From NCBI GenBank assembly GCA_910890315.1, contig CAJVGD010000005.1, positions 124,001-188,000 of the forward strand: DNA of 64,000 nt, read 5' to 3'. Positions 24,948-35,878 of this stretch are shown here, piece after piece (the stretch's first letter is position 1; each line of letters begins with the position of its first letter). Source of the stretch: Serendipita indica DSM 11827 (lineage: Eukaryota > Basidiomycota > Agaricomycetes > Sebacinales > Serendipitaceae). The notes beneath the pieces were generated by a model. The model was not told where the DNA came from and ran no database searches. It saw only the letters and a list, made by a program, of their open reading frames with translations. The position numbers and the translations under genes were made by a program.

Positions 24948-27900
24948 TTATCTAGATAGCGTCTCGCGGAGACTCTGGCGCGCTTTTCGAACGCCGGCCC
25001 TATTTCCGATGAGTCGCCACATAGCTATTGCCTTTCGTCGAAACTCCAAGGATTCCTTGATTTCCTTTCTCTCCTCGAGACAGTCGGCGAGACGATCGTA
25101 CGTAGAGGCGACATTCTCGCTCTGACGTCCCTCGAGGTGCTTCCAAGCAAGGAGCTCGCGTCTCCAGACGATCTCGGCTTCTCGATACTGGCCCTGCTTG
25201 AACAGACACTGCCCAAGCCACTGGAGGTCGAAAATGGCATCCTCCGATTGCTCCTTTCCAATCCTCTTCCAAGCAGCCACGTTCCATCGATAGATTAGCT
25301 CTGCCCGTTCATATTCCTCCATCTCGGCAAAGCAGCGGGCTTGCCAACTCAACGCGTCGAGGACGTCCTCGTTGACATCGTCGCTCAGCCGTCTCCGTGA
25401 GGCGAGGACCTTCTTCCAGAGTCGCTGAGCATATGCATACTCGTCTAGGTTAAAGTGACTCAGCGCGAGCCAATCTAGACATTCGATGCTGTCTATGTGG
25501 TCATCGCCATTCAGCCGTTTGCGACCAAGCCGTTCCAGTTTGAATAGGAATGTGGCATCACGGAAACGATCACGCTCAAAACGACATCGAGCGAACCAGT
25601 GAAGGGCATCCAACGTGTCGACATGGAGGTCCCCGTGAAGGTTTCTTCTCCCTTGGACTTCCCGGACCCATAGCCTCTCTGCCCCAATATATCGGTCCTG
25701 CAGAAAAAGACACATCGCAAGATTGAAGAGGCTATTCAGAAATAGCTCTTCATGCCCATTGTTTCTAATCTTTTCTAGTCCTCGAACGGCCTGACGCCGG
25801 AAAGACTCTTCTTCGCGGTGTTTCCCTTGCGAATAAAGATAGAGCCCGACGTCCCCAGCTGCAAGCAGCGTTCTCTCATCCTCTGTGCCGAAGAGTCTCT
25901 CCGCCAGCGAGACTATTTCTCGGCCAATTTGCTCGGCTTCGGCATGCCGCTCGCTGTCGAAGAGGTATTTGGAGAGATCTTGCATGCGCTCAAATACATC
26001 CTCGTGATCCCCGCCTCGAAGTAGACGGGTTTGCTCGAGTGCCTCCCGAAGCAATGGCTCGGCTTCGGAACGGCGATCCACCTTGCAAAGGCATTCAGAC
26101 AGACCACTCATAGCACTGATGGTGTCGGCGTGGGTATTTCCATGAAGCTCTCGCCTCTTTGGTAATTCCTCTTGTACCAACGCCTCTGCCTCGTGAATGT
26201 TTCCGAGTTCGAGATGGCATTTACGAAGCCAATGCATGGCGTCCAACGCGTCAGAATCGAGAGTAGGTTTCAAGCGTCTTCTCTCCTCCAACTCCTGCTT
26301 CCAGAGCTCCAGAGCTTCGTCGTACTTCTCCAATCCGAAGAGGCTTCGAGCCTTCCGGAACATCGCGTTGAGCACCTCTTTGGAGAGACCGGGATGCAAT
26401 GCTTTTCTTGCCTTTAGCACTTCATCCCAGTGCGAGCTCGCCTCCTGGTAGCGCTCTTGGAACATGAGACTCTGCGCAATTGCTTCCATCGTCACCACTA
26501 TGCTGTCGTTGATGGTGGGGAAGATTTGTCTCTCGAGAATAAGCTCCTCAGTCCACATATCCTCCGCCTCTTTGTGGAATTTCAGCTCTGAACGACACTT
26601 GGCGACCCAGTAGAGGGCTATAGTGGTGTCTTCGTATAGCATTCCGAACAACTCCTTTCTCCCAGCAAGTACCGCTCTAAAGTTCTTCTCCGCCTCCTCA
26701 TACCGATTAAGCTTGAATAGGCATCGACCGATCCAATATATAGAGTCGAGAGTGTCCGCATGTAGGTCCCCATGGATTTTTTTCCTCCCTTCTAGCTCGG
26801 ATTCCCAAAGCTCTTGTGCAGCTTTGATATTATCGAGCTCAAACTTGCAACGCGCGAGGTCAAAGATCGCTAGGAGTAGGTCGGTGGTAACCTCGGTACT
26901 CAATGCCTTTCTGCTCTCAAGCTCCTCGATGCAGAGTGGTTCAGCATCCGCAAACCGCTCTTGGCCCATCCGGCAGCGAGCAAGGTTACCCATAGCGGTG
27001 AGTACGTGGACGTGACCAGCGCCATAAATGATCTTGTAGCCTTCTAGAACCTCCAAATACATGGCCTCCGCTTCGTCGTATCGCTTCTTCTCATACAGAA
27101 AGTTTGCGAGGGATTCGATCGTGACCAGGGTGTCACTGTTCTGATTGCCCTGCACCTCTCGTCTTCCTGCAATCTCCTCTCTGCGCCCGGCCTCATATTC
27201 TTCGTCCTTTTTCTGATCCAGAAGACATTGACACAGTCGGTCGAGAGCACCGAGAAGAAACAGGTCTGTCTCTCCACTGGCCTTTCGCCCAGCAATCTCC
27301 TGCTTCCATAGGTCCTCAGCTTCTGCGAACCTTTCTTGTTTATAATATGCATCCGCTTGCGAGTTCAAGGCGTGCAGCGTATTAGGATGGAGCTTGCCAA
27401 AAATCGACTCGCGACTACTGACAATTTCGCGTTGGAGTGACTCCCATCGAGGATCGTGTTGCTCCCGATAGCACTCGACGAGCGCTTCGAGTGCCTGCGT
27501 CGTTCGCCAATGAGTTCGACCAAATAGCTGCGTCCGGATAGACACGACTCTTTCGAACATGGGCGCGCATTCATCGTATCGTTCCGCCCGCATAAGAAAT
27601 TGGCCATAGACATTCATTGCCTCGGCCGTCTCGGGATGAAGTTCCCCGGAGACTTTGAGCCTAGTATCAGTGACGAAGCGAAGCAGCTCCTCACATTCGG
27701 GAGGTACTTCCGGCAGGTCTTTAAGAGTACGAGAGAGGTTGATGGATATCTCGAGGATCTCCTCTGATTCGGGCTCGCAAAGAGCTCTTCGTAGGTCCAA
27801 GACCTGGCGCTCTAGTTTCTCCATCGTTTCCTCGTCGCCAGCAGCCTCGTACGCGGCCGCTAAACCCATCATTGCGTTTGTCGTCCGTACATGCTCTTTC

Positions 27901-30658
27901 CCATATCTACCCTCCACTTTATCGTAAATTTCGCGCATGATCGGGAGTGTCTCCTCCTCCCTACCATTGTTTTCGAGAACACGGAGAAAAGCTGCTTGGT
28001 CGTTGATATGAAGTTGGTGAAACACCGGAAAGATGCGATCGAAATGTGGGAGTATCTGCTCCCAGATGTCTCCGTCATCGTAGTCTGTGGCACAGACTAG
28101 TAGCCTCACGGCAGCCGCTCTGTACACGAGCTTTTCCTTGGACGTTTGTCTGTCATGGGCCCAGGCATGAAGTAGCGGGTGAAAGCGAAGGGTAACTGTG
28201 GAATAAAAGGGTATAAGGGTGACGAGGGAGTATTGCTGGAGCTCGTCGAGGAGCTTGTCCAATTCGACTTCGTCCCAATCTCCATTCGGGCAGAAGATGG
28301 ATTTCAGGAGGTTGATAGTTTCACCGTGTTCCGCACCGCGATCGAAGAGTAAGAAGCTCTCATGGGCAAAGTTTTTCGTAGCAGCGATGGTGAAAACTGA
28401 TCGAGGGAAGCCGGCGTAGTGGAAGAAAGAGAGAATCGAGAGCAGTCGGATTGCTCGATCTGACAAGACCTTTAAGGTTGTGTCGAATGCTGCGTATACG
28501 CCATGCTTGTACTTCAGCCTGTCACGTTGGATGGTGTGATAGCGAAGAAGGCTGTCTCGATTGGCTTGTAGTCGGGGAAGATATGTCTCTAGGGACTGTT
28601 GCTTTCGAATATAACAGCCAGCCTGGATGACTGCAACGGGCAGGTACTCGAGCTCCTTCACGATCTCATAGGCAAGACGCCGATGCCTTTCGACCACTGC
28701 TACAGCCGAGTCCTGAGACACGGCAGCGATGCCCATATCAGGAACACCGCTTGTGACCTCCGACGGGGAGTCCAGTTGGATCGGTATAGCCTTTTCCTTG
28801 TAATATAGACCTGGCCTTATCCGAGTTGGGTAAGAAATGTCGTTTCTGGGCGGACATGTCGGCTGATGATGATACAGAAGTTTGAGCGAGCCTGGTGAGG
28901 TCGATAGCAGCTGAAGATAATAATGCTTCAACGGCTTCACCAGGCGTCATGACGTCGACTGGGAGGTGGTTTTCTGGATCCAATGCGGCCAATTGGGCGT
29001 TGCGCGAGGTGATGAGGACGGAACCGTGATCGCAGAGTGGTATAAACTCTGAAATATCGAGATTGGGGTCATCTACGTTGTCGAAGATGAGGAGCCATCT
29101 CGTCGTAAGAACCTCGTTGGGTTCGGCAAGCGCTTGTAATATGTCGTCGAGGGATGATCCCTCAAAGGACGAATCTATGGATCTCATCCGTTTGAGCAAA
29201 CCGTTGAAGATACTTTCTGCAGAGGATGCGTCGATAAAGAAGATGTGTTGGAAGCTGATGATTGATGAGCAAATCTCGGAGCGCACGAAGCATATCTTAC
29301 CGATCCTGATTAGTCTTGGCAAAATAGATGGCCATTTGTGTTTTGCCTGAACCTCCAATTCCTGTAATGACCATGAGACGCAAGGAGCGCCCATATTCAT
29401 CACCCAACAGGGCATCATTGATTTTCGCCATGGGTTCCTGCCTATTGATGTAGTAAGGGGATAGAGGAGGGAGGCCGTTGGCAGAAGGGCGCGAGATTGG
29501 AGACGCTTCATCTATGATTGGGTGAGACGTGACCGGACAATCGATGTTTGGTACCTACTCATATTCCTCAGAGTCACTAGACTCTGTCGAGCTGATGCCT
29601 TTTGACAGGCGTCGAGGGTGCTCTCACCGAGATATGAAGCCAAATATCCCGCCGTATGTGCGGCTATAACGCTGAACGCATTTTCGTCGGCGGAAGCGAT
29701 GCTATCAAAGTTACTGTCTACGCATAGGCGATAGTAGACGTTTAAGGAGGAATATTTGCGCTGAAGCTCCTCTGCGGTCATTTGTGCTTGGCGGGCAGTG
29801 ATAGATGAAGGCGACTTTGCTTCCGATCCTCGTACAGGAGTACCGGCTCCCACATTCATGAGGAGAGAAATAGGCTGGTCGGGTCCAAATGCCGCCTGCG
29901 CATCCTTGAGGACTTGTAATGTAGGATTGCTAAACGTGGTGATTGCGCTGAGCACCGCTTCATTCCCCAAGGGAGTTTTGATCGTCATCTCTCCAGAAGG
30001 CGGAGATGCCCAACAAGCACACAAAGCGTCAATGAGCCTGTCGTCGTTGCCACCCAGTGATGAAGGAAAATTGCGAAATGCATTCCAGGTACTGAGATTG
30101 ATGGCCTTGAGATATCCAAGGGATCTGGAACAGATTTATCAGGGACGAATTGGATGCACAACGGCTACTTACACCCTGCAGCGACTCTTTGCCTCTCCCA
30201 CCTTCGTATCCTCATCGAATCCGCCTTCTATTATCAGAGACATTAGTGCCTCTCTAATCATCTTTTGTCTCTCCATCTTGTTCACGTCGCTGAGAGGAAA
30301 GGTAGCTTGACATATGTCAATATACTTTTGCGCTGCGACTTCAGCCGAGTGACTGAATATTCCCAGTAGAGCGGCAATGATTCTGAATCCCACTTAGTAT
30401 CTACGAGGAGGCGTTGCAATGACTTACCCGCCACCTGCGACACCGGCAATATGATGAAAGTGCTCGGCTGGCAGTATGGAGTCTCCAGAATCCATCTCGA
30501 GCCTGTTTATATACTCCTGGAGAATAAATAGCTGCGATAAGCAGTTGATGTCCCCTCCATCTATGGTTCTATAAGTTGAATCCCAGGCAAAACAACGGAA
30601 AAGTCGAACCAAGAACCAGAATTCGGAGAGTTTCATTGTCTGGAAACGTCTTGGACAT
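24948..30658 (-). CDS. NLR-like gene B: pseudo-patatin, NB-ARC ATPase, very long TPR array
   Basis: Paralogue of NLR gene A, about 1,825 residues. Exons: 30658-30610, 30560-30428, 30382-30173, 30124-29559, 29511-29301, 29254-24948. The patatin-like domain reads LRILVLDGGDINC, then HIAGVAGGGIIAALLG, so the expected GxSxG serine is alanine. Intron positions match gene A. NB-ARC marks are Walker A TGIGGSGKTQM, Walker B WLLIFDNVDD, VLITSRNAQ and EYLPVAVIQAG. Between 28960 and 28740 an insert of about 50 residues, absent from gene A, shifts frame by one, through an indel or an unresolved small intron. The C-terminal 1,100 residues are about 25 TPR-like units of about 42 residues, such as ERFADAEPL and NRYEEAEKNF. 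Ligand unknown. Confidence 0.8.
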
Positions 30659-31112
30659 ACTCCTTGTTGGCTTTGACCTCATCGCGATTAGACTGAACCC
30701 GGACCGGAACGATTGACACTGATTGCAAGGATTGTTGTCTTAAATCGTGGGTATAAACTCCGTCTGGAGACCTTTGAGGTGAGATGCTCATAAACCGAAA
30801 TGATGTTGGAAGTGGACGGATCCAAGGTCTGAAGCGCCGTCTGTCTTGACCACGACTGACTATTTCTAACGTGCTCAGTATCCTCAAGGAGTCAACTCGA
30901 TAGAATGCGAAACAAATTCCGATTTATTTTCACCCTAATGATGGCGTCACCCTTGAAGAGCTCTTTGTCGGTGCAGGATAAGCCATGGTGAAGCTCATCC
31001 ACTCGTCTACTTCGAAACCAGACGACCTTTTAACCAATATGACTTTTTAGATGTATACAGAACCTCCCAGAGACATCTTTGAGCGGGGTTTGCCCTCTCG
31101 AGAGAACTAATA
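30659..31112. other. Intergenic, NLR gene B upstream region
   Basis: About 450 bp between two minus-strand genes. A 60-bp stretch at about 30836-30895 resembles the sequence just 5' of the Rab escort protein ATG (about 31948-32005), sharing gtcttgaccacgactg. A short open frame here (MSISPQRSPDG) is not tied to any family. No gene is called. Confidence 0.35.
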
Positions 31113-31633
31113 TCAGAAGCCACATCGGGCTCGGTGGCGCGATGCATTTTTCTTCCAACCCATCTTCCCACTGAGTGTATCTTTAGTATACTGAGTCTCA
31201 TCGAGTTGAAACCATACCACTTTTCGCAGGGTACGCGACCTTGAATGTGGACACTCCTCCTTTCCGAGCTCGGAAACGCTTTGAGGCTATCAGGACGGAA
31301 TATGTCAACTTGATACGCATGCTAAATGATGGTGTCCACTTGCCAAGTTGCATTTCCACATACTCCCCCACAGGGAAAGGGGTAATGATGGGTATGTCTA
31401 TTGCTACAGGCTCTATCACGGACTGGCCTAGAATGACAACGGCCACAATGAGGGCAAATGGAGCGCTTCCGTGGAGAACTAGAGCTAGTCGCCATAAGAG
31501 TTGACGAGTTGGATGGCACCAATTCCTGTTGGCCTCCTAGGCCACAGAAGGGTGCATCGAACCAAGCTCGGGGTGGAACAGTACTGTCATGAGTCGGATA
31601 TTCAGCAGAGTAGTAGAATAGAGGGTCAGTCAT
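31113..31633 (-). CDS. Finger-protein family member Z0 (138 aa, minimal, inverted)
   Basis: Smallest member of the zinc-finger-like family that fills 34-52 kb, and the only one on the minus strand. Exons 31633-31344, 31286-31218 and 31170-31113 total 417 nt in one frame, giving 138 residues. After a short N-terminus (MTDPLFYYSAEYP), the core reads CPHCGRCHSRPVRDRAC, PFPCGGVCGNATC and VHIQGRVPCEKC, then the C2HC unit GKMGWKKNASRHRARC (C-X2-C-X11-H-X3-C with the preceding cysteines). Both introns split a Cys codon after TG, as in the other members. The first intron has a GC donor (gcaagt). Exon 2 is 69 nt against 72 in the others. Likely nucleic-acid or protein binding; function unknown. Confidence 0.65.
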
Positions 31634-32045
31634 GATGGTAAACCGGGTTTCTGGGATCCATTGACCGAGAGAAGAGCGGTTTTAAACTCCAAGCGGTGCG
31701 TCGATGAGAGCGCTTCAAATCCAGAAAAAGGTCTGGCTGGGGAATATATTCGACATAGGCTCCAGAACAATGTCATCTTGGGTATGGCGAGGCGATGGAG
31801 GATGGACCAGTTCGAGAGTAAAGTCTAATCTTCTCGATCGGACATTGAAAAGTAATTGCGGTTGCGAATCAAATATCTGATCATTACGTCTGAACTGCCT
31901 CGTGATAGCTCCCAACAACCAACGGCAGACGTGGAGGGCTCCAAGCGCCTTCGGTCTTGACCACGACTGGCCAATCCTAGCGCGCTCTGTATCTGCCAAT
32001 TCTCTCAAATATCGACGATTTCTATTTGACACCATACGCTCGAGA
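31634..32045. other. Divergent upstream region between Z0 and the Rab escort protein
   Basis: About 410 bp upstream of both the inverted finger gene and the Rab escort gene. The minus strand is open for 166 codons from 32215 to 31715, but this overlaps the first exons of the Rab escort gene and has no ATG or family match that I trust. The region is probably shared promoter. Confidence 0.35.
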
Positions 32046-33965
32046 ATGTCCGAAAATGATTTTGACGTAGTGGTGCTTGGGACGGGGCTTACGGAATCTA
32101 TTGTAGCAGCGTGCGTACGTGCATTAAGGCTCCACCGGCATCTCCACATGATGTTTATCAGAAGATCTGACGCGTTTGTAGCGCAATAGCCAAGGCTGGC
32201 CTGAGAGTGCTTCATCTGGACGAGTCTCCTTACTATGGCGATAGGGATGCGTCTCTCTCAGCCATTGAATTGCATCATCTCGTAATGCAACCGAAAGCAT
32301 TTATGGAGAATGTCTCAGCCCCTGTTCCCATCCCAGAGGCCGTCCTACGAGAGTCTCGGAACTATTCATTCTCGCTCTCGCCCTCCATTTCCCCATCTAT
32401 CGGTCCCTTTATCGACACACTAGTCAAGAGTGGCGTCGCTCGATATGTACCATTCAAGTTGCTGGATGCGGTTGGGTTGTATTCCGACACTGCGGAGAGG
32501 TCAAGTCAAGTGAGGCTGGTACCTGCCAGCAAAGAGGACGTGTTCAAGAGCAAGGAACTAGGATTGCCTCAGAAACGCAAACTAATGAAATTTCTGATGG
32601 GCGCCAATAGTTCAGAGCGACACCCAGCACCGACCCAAGAGGGTGGGGAATCCAGTCCTACAAAAACAACATTTAGGGACTACTTGCAAAGTAAAGAGGT
32701 GGGATTGGATGCAGGCATTGCTGACGCTATTGCGTATGCCTTGGCTCTTAGTACCGATGCGAACGGTACGTACAGCCTCAGCCGCTTTTTCAAACTCGCT
32801 AACAATCCATGTGCACAGAGGAGAAAGATTCGGCTATCACCCGCCTCCAAAAATACATTCGGTCCACAGGAAGGCATGGGAACTCGCCGTTTATTGTCGG
32901 CCACTTTGGAGGAGCAGGCGAACTGGCTCAGGGATTCTGTCGGTAGGAAACTCCTGTTGTGACTTTGTAATGTTCCGCTAATCTACTACGCTAGAGCTTG
33001 CGCCGTGGCTGGTGGCACTTACATCCTAGGCCGACCGTTTACTATAAACAGGATTGACGCCATTGAATCACACTCCAGTGCGGATGCGTCTTCTTCCTCC
33101 CCAAGTCATTCATTTCAGATCAAGATTGATGATGTGGAGGAACCTCTACGCGCAAGGGTCGTTGTAGGAGCGCAAGAAAGGCTTCATGGTCTCTCCCTTC
33201 AAACGAACCTGCAACCAGAAAATATCGGCGAGACTGTTCTAGCCAGGTGTATTGCGGTCTTAGATGCTCCTGTCAGATTCAGACCATCGACTTCTCCTCA
33301 GAAAGTACCAACCGAAGATTTCGAGAAAGATGGTGAGAATCCGCCGAAGCATTGCTGGGCGACATCGACACGGCAGTCCTTGTTTTCCCTCCCGGATCTC
33401 TGGCAGATTCAAGAGAACAGATTGGAGTAGTACATGCGCTGATTGCTGGTCCGTCTGCAATGGCGTGTCCCCATGACAAAAGCAAGTTCTCCTTCTATTT
33501 CTATTTGCCTGGTTGAGGTGCTAATACACGACGAAAGGGATTGTCTATCTTTCCGCTACCATTAACCGACACTCTTCCGCTGAAGAGACACTGCAGCCTT
33601 ATCTTGCGGCCATCAGAGATATGAATCGAGGCGAGGACGAACCCAGCAAGCTGGACTGCAGTTTATTCTATACCGAGACGGTGGTGTCAAAATCCGAGTC
33701 AGAATCCCGCTACGGCCCTCCAGAAGAATCACAGAATTGCACGGTTCCGGTCAAGCGGCCTTCATGGCACCTGGCCGAATTTGGTGATTCCGTTGCCGTG
33801 GAAGCCGAAAACATCTTCTGGGTAGTCATGAAAATACTCGGCTTGGACGGAAGGGCGTCGGCAGGTAAACAAAAGGAATCTCCTGGTTCAGATTATGCAG
33901 GGCAAGAGCAAGAGCTTGTGATTGTAATGTGGCCATCGCTGGTCGACGAAGGAGTGGAAGAGTAA
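32046..33965 (+). CDS. MRS6: Rab escort protein (REP/Mrs6, GDI superfamily)
   Basis: Presents Rab GTPases to geranylgeranyltransferase II for prenylation. Exons: 32046-32110, 32182-32765, 32819-32942, 32995-33481, 33538-33965. Family marks are the FAD-fold start DFDVVVLGTGLTESIVAAAIA, then KAGLRVLHLDESPYYGDRDASL, SPFIVGHFGGAGELAQGFCR and ACAVAGGTYILGRPF. The last intron has a GC donor (gcaagt). Between FEKDGEN and GDIDTAVLVFPPGS the frame changes near 33335-33350. A 44-nt intron at 33333-33376 (GTGAGA...GGCAG) restores an open frame of 547 codons, but it removes residues that look conserved. The alternative is one missing base. The product is cytosolic and is essential in yeast. Confidence 0.82.
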
Positions 33966-34593
33966 CGGAATCCCGTTCAATGTATTTGTCCTGGATTGAA
34001 ACCTGTTGGTTAACAGAAACTTGCTCTGAACATGTTAGTTTGTCAAAGAGAAACCTCTCCAAGATTGCCAGCAAATCTGGGCGCAAGTTGATCTGCAACT
34101 CGACCGTCACTCCCTCCGGCTTGCTGGTCTAGACGATTGATGGCGGCTGGACCCCATAAGCAGAGTACTATATTGCCCTGAAAATATCGCGCATAGCCAC
34201 TTGCAGACTTTGACCCTAGGAGAGTGAGCTCGCTGACGAGGCATTATTAAGATATGTGTAGGCATTACATCAAACTTGCGTATCTGGGCTCTGCTTCCAG
34301 CCGCTGCTCGTCCGCTGCGCCATGTCCAGTGACGAAGAGGCGGGTCAGGATTCTCGGCAACAGATAATACCATATGACGCGGAAAATTCCGGAGACTGGA
34401 CTTTATCTGCTGATTCGAAAGTCTTCCTCCTGACGGCCAACCAGCAACCCGCCTCAACGGCATTCGCGAGTTCCATCCGAGGGTGAGGGTGGATTCTAGT
34501 TCAGAAATATGACTCAACGGATAGTATATATATCTAGTCTAGGGCCATAGTCATGTAAGTTGCAGCTCAACCTCCTTCCCTCTCCCAAACTTA
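33966..34593. other. Intergenic between Rab escort protein and finger gene A1
   Basis: About 630 bp with the 3' flank of the Rab escort gene and the upstream region of finger gene A1. Open frames on the minus strand (34110-33826, 34517-34107) look like chance. A tatatatat run lies near 34525-34533 and could serve as a TATA element for A1. Confidence 0.4.
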
Positions 34594-35878
34594 ATGGTAG
34601 AGCGCGAACAATGCAATCAACGCGCTCACACGATGGAAAAACCTGATCTCGTCTATTCCACATACGATACTCCACGAGTCGCTCATCCAGAACAATGGAT
34701 GCAATATTCTGCTGGATCGAATACCCAAGGCCATGTCGATACCCTGTGGCAGACTGGTTCGTTTTGGATAATATATCATCCGTCCAGTGCTGACAGCTCA
34801 TCTTCGGTAGATACCTCGAGAGCGTTGTCATACCCAGATACACATCTCTTCCCCTCCGCTCTGCCGGTGGGGAAAAGCATTTTTCTTGTGACGATGGACA
34901 ACACAGCAGCGAAAAGACAGATATTTCAACAATTTATCGATAATTCAGGAAGTAGTGTCATCCCCATGTCGTCATCGGATTCATCTCCTGGCTCTTCTCT
35001 GGCGTCGAGCCTCAGCAGTCTACCGGATTCCGACAGAATATTAACTCAAAATCCACAAATAATCACCGGCTATTCTGGATCACAACCCAACGGATGCCCT
35101 ACAGCAGCAGATCAAATGGCCGACGAGCTGATGACCACTAGCATCTACGGAGAGGAAGGCATCGCCCAACTTTTCCAGGGGCCCAACCCTTCAGCAGTCG
35201 ACGAGATGGCTGATGCACTAATGGGCACCAGCATCTGCGGAAAGGAAGGTCTCGCACAACTCTCACTCCCTTCGAATATCTCTTCTAGCTACACTGAACC
35301 ATTTCCTTTGCCTCTCGAGTTTGCCAGTCCACAGCCATTTCCATTGAATGGTACAGTTGGAACCACTCCTGAATTGATCCAGCTTCAAAAACATATCCAA
35401 GGGCAGGCGTGGCTTCACACGAATGAGCCGGAACCACGCGATGAGGCGGGCAACTCCATCTTTGGCAACTTCCTTGTCTATAACGAGGTGGCATCCGAGT
35501 ATATCTGTCGCTTTGATAGATGCCCAAAGGTGCTAGATCGACGAGACCGTGCAATTGGTCATATTCGAAAGCATTTCCAGCACAGACCGTTTATATGTGG
35601 AGGCTCTTGTGGCGTAGAACTTTGGTAAGTAGCGAACTGTGTTCAGTGGGATTATACTGATGCTCTCGTAGCCAAGAGCGGTTTTATTGTAGATCATATC
35701 TCACCTCTCACGTCAATCGTCCAAAAGCAAAATGCAGCAGCTGGTATGTAGTATTCACTTCTCCAAAGCAGTTAATGACCTTTTCACGCTTAGCGGGCGC
35801 GAGTTCTTCAAACAAGATTTACGGCGTCACAAGAGCACCTGCTTCAGTTCCCCATTTCGAGATGTAATGCACTCATGA
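34594..35878 (+). CDS. Finger-protein family member A1 (395 aa)
   Basis: Exons 34594-35624, 35672-35743 and 35794-35878 total 1,188 nt in one frame. The N-terminal 270 residues are Ser/Pro-rich, with repeated MADELM/MADALM units. An in-frame ATG at 34894 (MDNTAAKRQ) could be the true start. A conserved linker (LIQLQKHIQGQAWLHTNEPE) leads to finger 1, CRFDRCPKVL with HIRKH (C-X4-C-X12-H-X3-H). Then comes PFICGGSC with a Cys/His pair, and finally C-X2-C-X11-H-X3-C (CGREFFKQDLRRH). Both introns interrupt Cys codons (TG|C). Probably a nuclear DNA- or RNA-binding protein, but no known family was recognised beyond general C2H2 resemblance. From about 34731 onward it is nearly identical to A4. Confidence 0.75.

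Noticed and set aside
31715-32215. A 166-codon minus ORF
   Set aside because: Overlaps the first two Rab escort exons on the other strand and has no recognisable domain.
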